A stretch of 64,000 nucleotides of DNA, taken from positions 142,737,729 through 142,801,728 of the forward strand of contig JAVHZZ010000004.1 of the NCBI GenBank assembly GCA_036250195.1, written 5' to 3'. Within the stretch, counting starts at the first letter, position 1. Each line of letters opens with the position of its first letter. Of this stretch, positions 58,020-64,000 are shown in pieces. Under the pieces are notes generated by a model. It made no database searches and was not told the DNA's origin. It saw only the letters and a list, made by a program, of their open reading frames with translations. A program made the position numbers and the translations under genes. Source of the stretch: Mixophyes australis (taxonomy: Eukaryota; Chordata; Amphibia; Anura; Limnodynastidae).

Positions 58020-58720
58020 TGTAGACACTATATCATTAAGTCTTAGGTAGCACAGTTTATTAAGATGTGACTATAATCCATACATTCTTTAGTACATTGT
58101 GTCAATTCTCACATATGGTTAATTCGCATTGTGTGTCCATTCTAAAAAATAGCAGCAATTGTTATAGTGAGATACGCTATAGAGATGTTGACATTGTATC
58201 ATTCAGCTCTAAATAACACAATTTATTAGGATGATGCTATGATACATATATTTTTGATACATTGTGTCGGTTCTCACATATAGTTAGTTGGCATTATGTA
58301 TCCAATCTAAATTGAAGTAACAGTGATTCTTATAATAAGAGACGCTGTTGAGGTTCAAGTTTCTGATACCACTAGAGTATGCGATAAAGCTTGGAGTCTA
58401 TAAATATGGTCCCAGTGGTCTAACTAATGACCTAACTCATATATATGAAATGGCCTCACAGACTATTTGGCATGACCCCAGTACTGGTCTGGAAGGGGTT
58501 AATAGTACAAATATCGTGACTGCAGAGAGAGTTCCTCTTAATGATATCCGCTGACTAATGACACAATTTATGTATATAAAACAGCCTCATAAACTGTTAT
58601 TGTTACCACAGTATTGGTCTAAAGAGGGTTAATAATGCAAATATCGCGTCTGCAGAGATAGTTCCTCTTAATAGTATCCACTATCGCTTAGTATTTGCCG
58701 GCTTAGGGCACTAAATGCTC
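58020..58720. repeat. Two adjacent diverged tandem duplications
   Basis: About 58,027-58,190 is repeated at 58,195-58,350 (TTTATTA, GATACATTGTGTC, TTCTCACATAT). Then about 58,400-58,558 is repeated at 58,559-58,690 (CAGTACTGGTCT against CAGTATTGGTCT, GTTAATA, GCAGAGA, AGTTCCTCTTAAT). Unit sizes about 165 and 135-155 bp. They lead up to the inverted repeat at 58,921. Confidence 0.65.
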
Positions 58721-58944
58721 CCACCTCTAGCCATGTTAGTAATAGTGGTCTAGCTAGCGGTTATATCTGAAGCAGAAAACTAATAATTCCAAACCTCCCT
58801 CAATAGTGATACTCTGGTACCAGACTCAGTGAAGCGTCTCATAGTGCGCCAAAATTAACTAGAGAAACTGCATAATTAACAAAGTTGCGACACGATCCCT
58901 GACCGGCTTCACTTCCGGGCGTGTGACGTCACGCGTCACACGTG

Positions 58945-58982
58945 CCCGACGTACGTTTCGCCGTTTTCGGCTTAATCATGGG
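58945..58982 (-). ncRNA. Hammerhead-ribozyme-like motif (degenerate), copy 1
   Basis: On minus: CCC, then AUGAUUA in place of CUGAUGA, stem II GCCG-AAAA-CGGC, GAAA, palindromic stem III ACGUACGU, C at the cleavage position, then GGG that pairs with CCC. Positions 3 and 8 are A and U rather than C and G, and an extra A sits before stem II. Resemblance to short palindromic-stem-III hammerheads in retroelements is clear; activity is unproven. Confidence 0.45.
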
Positions 58983-59282
58983 AAATTACCCGTCTTAGGG
59001 TGATATCATATATACTCTTTTTCAACACTTATTTCTTTTATTAGAATTTTAGGGCTTAACCCTATCTTCCATGTTTATTTTACTCACTTTTTCCAATTAT
59101 TCATATCCATTTATATGGTCTTTGTCTTTTACACCTGTATATTATTCCTTCTTTTCACATCACTCTCACCCACTTGCACTTCTCACATCTGTATACAGTC
59201 AATAATAATGCCAATACAAACTATGTTACTCACATAAGTTAATACATATTTCTTAGATAGCCCTATCTAAGACGGGTAATTT

Positions 59283-59320
59283 CCCATGATTAAGCCGAAA
59301 ACGGCGAAACGTACGTCGGG
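59283..59320 (+). ncRNA. Hammerhead-ribozyme-like motif (degenerate), copy 2
   Basis: Identical core to the minus-strand copy at 58,945-58,982: A86, U87, G88, A89, U90, U91, A92 of the 59,200s, stem II 94-97 with 302-305, GAAA at 306-309, palindrome 309-316, cleavage C at 59,317. Its 3' flank continues with a duplicated ACGTACGTCGGGC. Confidence 0.45.
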
Positions 59321-59330
59321 CACGTACGTC

Positions 59331-59543
59331 GGGCCTTGCTCCAGCATTTGTTCCTGTGTTGCTGTTACTTGGATTCTGAGCCGGCTTGTTCCTGACTTCT
59401 CCTTCGGTTCCTGATTCTGGCTTAGACTGATATTTGGTATTGACCCGGCTTCCTGACCATTCTCCTGCTTCTGATTTGGCTATATCCGTTCCTCTGGTTG
59501 TGATCCGGCTTGTTGACTACTCTTCCATCCTGCATCCTGGTGG
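59331..59543 (+). mobile_element. Sushi-type Ty3/Gypsy 5' LTR, first part
   Basis: Low-complexity TTCCTG/GGCTT-rich sequence typical of these LTRs, ending GGTGG at the insertion point of the nested LTR element. Continues at 62,790. The true left end of the LTR cannot be fixed because it abuts the inverted-repeat region. Confidence 0.6.
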
Positions 59544-59989
59544 TGTCACGATCTGCCTGCAGCATACTGCTTTGCCTGGCAGCTCCTGCCTCCTGGACTA
59601 TCAGACTTTATCATTTGTGTTAATTTTATGTGTTAGCAGCAGTACCTCTGATCACCAGAGGTGCTGCTATTGTGCCTGTTGTGCTCCTAGTTCCTTAGGA
59701 GTTAACACTGCTTCACTCATTATCTCATGCACCTGGGTGTGTTCCATTTATACCTGTCTCTCCCAGCATTCAGGGCTGGTTATTGTTGTCCCATCCTGTT
59801 TTTCCTTTCCTCTGCTGTGCTTTTGGTTTCATGCTGCCTGGATCTCTCCATATTACCACTTACCTTCATCAGACATCTACCCGGTATTTATTCCGGCATA
59901 TTCCTGTATATTCAGTATTCAGCAATAAACTTTGTGTGTTTCCACCTCATTCCTGGCTCCTGAGCTGCACTTGTATTTGAACCGTGACA
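59544..59989 (+). repeat. 5' LTR of the nested element (446 bp)
   Basis: Starts TGTCACGATCTGCC, ends GAACCGTGACA; AATAAA at about 59,924. Compared with the right LTR it has few substitutions and about 58 more bases (about 59,819-59,880, around CATGCTGCCTGGATC). Confidence 0.93.
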
Positions 59990-60085
59990 GTATAACCAGC
60001 CAAAAGAAAAAACAGCTTAGGAGTCGTGTAGAAGATATTTTCTGGGACCTTTTTCTGCAATTATTTTTTCATTTGTTTTTGCAAC

Positions 60086-62364
60086 ATGTCTGTTTCACCA
60101 ATCTTGGAATTGCCACTGCTACAAACCTTACAGATGGACATTATTTTGCTATGTTCTCAGCTTGCTAGATTTTCCGCTTTACTTGTGGACCCTCTCAGGA
60201 GACTGTCTGATTATGTCTCTCCTAATACAGAAGCTGCTGGTCTGTCTCAATCCACCTTTACTGCTGCTGAACCTGTGCAAACAGCACCTCCTAATTGTGC
60301 TTCTACAAATTTGCTGTTTAGTAAGAACTATGGGGTAACTAATTCCCAGTTCACAGGTGGTCCACACCCCCATCTGACCGAAGAGGAGCGACGGCACAGA
60401 ATAACAAACAAGTTGTGTCTCTACTGTGCCAGCAATGCACACTTCTTACAGGACATCCTATACAGCAGCCTTCAGTGTGCTCCTCTCCAGACCCTGGATT
60501 TGTCTGCACTTCACCTCCTGTTGCTATATTACAACCTGATCTGTTCCCTGGGATGGAGCCTAATCCGCCAGCTCCAGTTGCTACCTGTCCTGTGGTGCCA
60601 GCTCCAGTTGCCACCTGTCCTGTGGTGCCAGCTCCAGTTGCCACCTGTCCTGTGGTGCCAGCTCCAGTTGTCACCTGTCCTGTGGTGCTAGCTCCAGTTG
60701 CCACCTGTCCAGCTGCCTGCCCTGAGGTCCCAGCCTCTGCCTCTAGCTCTGAGGTGTCATCATTTCCCTCCACCTTGGAGTCTGCTGCCACTGTGTCCGG
60801 TCCTGAGTCTGCAGCCACTGTGTCCGGTCCTGAGTCTGCAGCCACTGTGTCCGGTCCTGAGTCTGCAGCCACTGTGTCCGGTCCTGAGTCTGCAGCCACT
60901 GTGTCCGGTCCTGAGTCTGCTGCCACTGTGTCCGGTCCTGAGTCTGCTGCCACTGTGTCCGGTCCTGAGTCTGCTGCCACTGTGTCCGGTCCTGAGTCTG
61001 CTGCCACTGTGTCCGTTCCTGAGTCTGCTGCCACTGTGTCCGGTCCTGAGTCTGCTGCCACTGTGTCCGGTCCGGAGTCTGCTGCTACGGTGTTTGGTCC
61101 TGAGTCTGCTGCCACGGTGTCCAGTCCAGAGTCTCCTGCCACCCAATTCCGAGTCTTCAGCCACTGTCTCCAGTTCCGAGTCTTCAGCCGCTGTCTCCAG
61201 TTCCGAGTCTTCAGCCGCTGTCTCCAGTTCCGAGTCTTCAGCCGCTGTCTCCAGTTCCGAGTCTTCAGCCGCTGTCTCTCTTCCTGAGCTACAGCCTGCT
61301 CCAGAGGGGGCGCTGCCCTTAAAGCCTGCTCCAGAGGGGGCGCTGCCCTTAAAGTCTGCTCCAGAAGGGGTCCTGTCCCTCCAGTCTGCTCCAGAAGAGT
61401 TGCCTGTCTATACGGTTCAGCCCGAGTTGCCTATCTATGTGGTTCAGCCCGAGTTGCCTGTCTATGCAGTTCAGCCCGAGTTGCCTGTCCATGCGGTTCA
61501 GCCCGACTTGCCTGTCCATGCGGTTCAGCCCGACTTGCCTGTCCATGCGGTTCAGCCCGAGTTGCCACTCTATGCGGTTCAGCCCGAGTTACCACTTGGT
61601 GCTGGCTGCTTTGAGGCTTCTCACAGCGCTGTCTGCTCTGTGGCTTTCACAGCTCTGTCTGCTCTGTGGCTTCTTACAGTGTTGTCTGCCCCAAAGCTTC
61701 TCTCAGTGCTGTCCCTGCCGCCCAGTCCGGGCCGACTGCCAAGCCTGCCGCCCCGTCCGGGCCTGCTGCCAAGCCTGCCGCTCAGTCCGGGCCTGCTGCC
61801 AAGCCTGCTGCCAAGTCCAAACCATCTGTTACCGAGGGTGCCAAGTGTGAACCATCACCTTTCTTTGAGGGGCATCCTTCCCAATTTAATGCCCTTCTGC
61901 CGTTTTTTGCTTCACAGATTCCCTCCGTACAAAGCCTTGTTAGTAGCCCTAAGAGACAGGTACTATTCCTAATATCCCATTTTAGGGGAGAGGCTTTGGA
62001 ATGGGCAAACCCATTTATTAAGGTGGATCATCCCATCTTATCGGACTTACAATCCTTTACTGAGGCAGTAATCAGCAAGTTTGTAACTCCTTCCGCTATG
62101 CCATCTTGCGGGGCCTCTGCATTGTCAGCAATACCACCTATCTCTCCTGGCCAAGAGATACCATTGTGCTCCTCCCAGTTGGCTCAGGTCCCAATCCCGA
62201 GGAAGTCCCGTAAAAGAGGAGGACGTAAAAAGAAAGGAGGTTCTGCAGTGCTTCAGCTCCCATCTGGCATGGTCTCCTTTGTCTCTCTGCCCATGGACGA
62301 GGGCTTTTCTGCCGGGCCCCCAATTCTGGACTATGATTCAGATGAACTCAGACATTTTTGGTAA
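60086..62364 (+). pseudogene. Gag-like polyprotein, frameshifted, with permuted domain order
   Basis: Starts MSVSPILELP. A sushi-type zinc-knuckle region comes early (LTEEERRHRITNKLCLYCAS near 60,378-60,440), but a frameshift near 60,450 has removed the end of the CX2CX4HX4C motif. Six in-register peptide repeat arrays follow. The end (61,840-62,364) holds a capsid-like segment (FFEGHPSQFNALLPF, then ALEWANPF) and a basic RKSRKRGGRKKKGG stretch, then a stop. At least two more frame changes occur, near 61,140 and 61,660. Sushi gag proteins normally have capsid before knuckle. No longer translatable as one protein. Confidence 0.7.
60570..61815 (+). repeat. Six consecutive codon-multiple minisatellites
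   Basis: In order: 30-bp units (PVVPAPVATC) about 60,570-60,715; thirteen 27-bp units (ESAATVSGP) 60,778-61,128; five 27-bp units (SSESSAAVS) about 61,148-61,280; three 30-bp units (APEGALPLKP) 61,300-61,390; about eight 27-bp units (VQPELPVYA) 61,400-61,600; about three 30-bp units (SGPAAKPAAQ) 61,720-61,815. All unit sizes are multiples of three. Confidence 0.88.
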
Positions 62365-62401
62365 TTGGGCGTCTGGAATCTGCCCTTAAGGGAGGGGGTA
62401 C

Positions 62402-62789
62402 TGTCACGATCTGCCTGCAGCATACTGCTTTGCCTGGCAGCTCCTGCCTCCTGGACTATCAGACATTATCATTTGTGTTAATTTTATGTGTTAGCAGCAG
62501 TACCTCTGATCACCAGAGGTGCTGCTATTGTGCCTGTTGTGCTCCTAGTTCCTTAGGAGTTAACACTGCTTCACTCATTATCTCATGCACCTGGGTGTGT
62601 TCCATTTATACCTGTTTCTCCCAGCATTCAGGGCTGGTTATTGTTGTCCCATCCTGTTGTTCCTTTCCTCTGCTGTATACCCGGTATTTATTCCTGCATA
62701 TTCCTGTATATTCAGTATTCAGCAATAAACTTTGTGTGTTTCCACCTCATTCCTGGCTCCTGAGCTGCACTTTTATTTGAACCGTGAGA
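62402..62789 (+). repeat. 3' LTR of the nested element (388 bp)
   Basis: TGTCACGATCTGCC to CGTGAGA. Lacks the block at 59,819-59,880 of the left LTR. AATAAA at about 62,725. A purine-rich AAGGGAGGGGG stretch directly before it (62,388-62,398) is a suitable polypurine tract. Confidence 0.92.
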
Positions 62790-62984
62790 GGTGGGCTGTC
62801 ACCGCTGCCTCAATTGTTACCTCGCCAGCTGACTGATACTGAGGGCCACGACCTGCGCGTCCCTTGCAGCGAAGTCCATACCTCCTTGCGTTCCTGGTGA
62901 AAACCAGGGGCGTGTTAGACTCCGCGCCTCAGTACTCAGTAGCGCCAACTGCTGGCAGGTATCATCAATTCCACAGAGTAATTC
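62790..62984 (+). mobile_element. Sushi-type Ty3/Gypsy 5' LTR, second part and leader
   Basis: Continues the LTR interrupted at 59,543, beginning with the second GGTGG. ATTCTGACAG near 62,981-62,990 is the likely LTR end; TATACTCTGGCC then leads to the gag ATG at 63,003. Confidence 0.6.
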
Positions 62985-63002
62985 TGACAGTATACTCTGG
63001 CC

Positions 63003-63939
63003 ATGTCAAATGCCGAAGGCGCCGGTGACCTCCTGCAGCACCTGACTCGCCGAGTTGATCAACAAGTGGTTAACCAGACTCAGCTCCTGCAGTGCCTTCA
63101 GGGATTGGCTACACGCATGGATACCCTCCAGAGAACCCTGACTCTGCCCGGAGTATCTGTTGCTCCCGTACCCCCTGCTGTCGGATTTCCTGCTTCAGCT
63201 GCACCTAATCCTACTGGAGGGATTCGCATCCCACCTCCCGACAAATTCGGTGGTGATACGAGAAAGTGCAGAGGGTTTCTCAACCAATGTGCTATCCAGT
63301 TCGAACTATTACCAGGAAATTTTTCTTCAGAACGAGCCAAGGCATATATTATTTCGCTACTCACGGATCAAGCTCTTGCCTGGGCCTCTCCTCTCTGGGA
63401 GCATGATGACCCCCTGTTACAAAATTCGTCTTCCTTCATACAAACCTTCAGAAAAGTATTTGATGAGCCTGGTTGAGTTGCTTCTGAAGCCTCCAGCATT
63501 CTAAAGCTACGTCAGGGAAGCCTTCCCGTGGGTCAGTACGCGGTTCAGTTCAGGACTCTCGCCTCAGAACTAAACTGGAATAATGAGGCCCTTGTAGCTA
63601 CCTTCTGGCAGGGGCTGACAGATCGGATCAAGGACGAGTTGGTCTCCAGGGATTTACCAGCTGCCCTAGATGATCTGATCTCCTTATGCATCAAGGTCGA
63701 TATCCGGTTTCTGGAGCATAATCAGGAACGTGAACAATCTCGCTGGGGCTAGTCCACACTTGGCTCCCACTTTTCAGAACCCACCAATTCTGCCTGAGGA
63801 GCCAATGCAGATCGGGCGTTCTCGCCTAACTGTGGAAGAACGGGAACGAAGGGTTAAAAACCATCTATGCCTCTACTGTGCTGACCCCTCTCACATTCTA
63901 TCACAGTGTTCCAGGAGACCGGGAAACGCCACATCCTAG
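63003..63939 (+). pseudogene. Sushi-type Ty3/Gypsy gag, broken (element continues past window)
   Basis: Capsid-forming gag of a Ty3/Gypsy element of the sushi group, the group from which mammalian PEG10 and RTL genes arose. MSNAEGAGDLL start, coiled N-terminal part, capsid (KFGGDTRKCRGFLNQCAIQF, then LLTDQALAWASPLWE), and a CX2CX4HX4C zinc knuckle ([14 protein letters not shown]) near 63,868. An in-frame TGA ends the first segment near 63,474; the same frame reopens to 63,752, where a frame change leads to the knuckle. Pol would lie to the right of the window. Confidence 0.85.
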
Positions 63940-64000
63940 TCGGTGCCGGGAAGGCCGGTCTAGGGCTGAGTACATCTTCCCCCAATTCTCCAGACAAAAC

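Larger units (their letters stand above)
58926..59330. repeat. Inverted repeat with about 65-bp arms
   Basis: Left arm about 58,938-58,998 and right arm about 59,262-59,322 are near-perfect complements (CCTAAGACGGGTAATTTCCC on the outward reading of the left arm equals the right arm start in function). A 260-bp pyrimidine-rich spacer separates them. The right arm is followed by an extra copy of ACGTACGTCGGGC. Each arm holds a hammerhead-like motif. Confidence 0.8.
59544..62789 (+). mobile_element. Complete non-autonomous LTR retrotransposon, 3.25 kb
   Basis: LTRs at 59,544-59,989 and 62,402-62,789 enclose a 2.4-kb interior with gag-like sequence only. Identical 5-bp GGTGG on both sides (59,539-59,543 and 62,790-62,794) is the target duplication. 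LTR ends are TGTCACG and CGTGACA (right LTR CGTGAGA). No protease, reverse transcriptase or integrase is present, so it must have relied on a related element. It splits an older sushi LTR. Confidence 0.9.

Noticed and set aside
60351..61164. Minus-strand frames of 263 and 134 codons over the LTR element interior
   Set aside because: Reverse readings of the 27-bp repeat array; the plus-strand reading carries the gag-like parts.
1..64000. CRISPR array, bacterial operon or phage-like system
   Set aside because: Introns, SINEs, LINEs and CpG-island promoter show vertebrate DNA; no equal-spaced direct repeats with unique spacers.

Overview
The window is vertebrate nuclear DNA. It is AT-rich and intron-rich, with two conserved genes in GT-AG split form, a CpG-rich promoter and dense transposon remains. 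V-SINEs, many hAT-type MITEs, L1/Tx1 LINEs and sushi-type Ty3/Gypsy elements together suggest an amphibian, most likely a frog. Species cannot be told from the sequence.

Genes. Both recognised genes lie on the minus strand. FBXO22 (F-box subunit of an SCF ubiquitin ligase) enters at 6,353 and leaves through the left edge; only exons 1 and 2 (F-box half) are visible. UBE2Q2 (non-canonical E2 ubiquitin-conjugating enzyme) is complete. Its 13 coding exons between 38,706 and 23,760 join into a 368-codon reading frame with active-site Cys297, downstream of a CpG-rich promoter. UBE2Q2 followed by FBXO22 on the same strand is the order known in other vertebrates. No tRNA or rRNA gene, and no third protein-coding host gene, was found.

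Layout. 1-6.5 kb: FBXO22 5' part, one hAT MITE, one V-SINE. 6.5-19.3 kb: repeat-rich intergenic DNA with two hAT elements, a 1.9-kb fold-back element, and a 5'-truncated L1 sitting inside an older L1 ORF1 remnant and itself hit by three later insertions. 19.3-23.8 kb: an ancient dispersed repeat, palindromic MITEs and the UBE2Q2 3' UTR. 23.8-38.7 kb: UBE2Q2 with MITEs, a 1.67-kb fold-back element and a V-SINE in introns. 39-57 kb: no host gene seen; a three-level nest of elements, solo LTRs, a second L1 fragment and inverted-repeat clusters. 57-64 kb: tandem duplications, an inverted pair of hammerhead-ribozyme-like motifs, a sushi retrotransposon split by a complete non-autonomous LTR element with GGTGG target duplications, and the sushi gag running to the right edge.

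Most unusual items: the hammerhead-like pair in which the expected C3-G8 pair is A-U in both copies; the gag-only LTR element with its zinc knuckle before its capsid-like segment, joined by six codon-multiple repeat arrays; and two long fold-back elements sharing an internal module but carrying different ends. Repeat families were named from remembered consensus motifs, TIRs and target duplications seen here; no database search was run.
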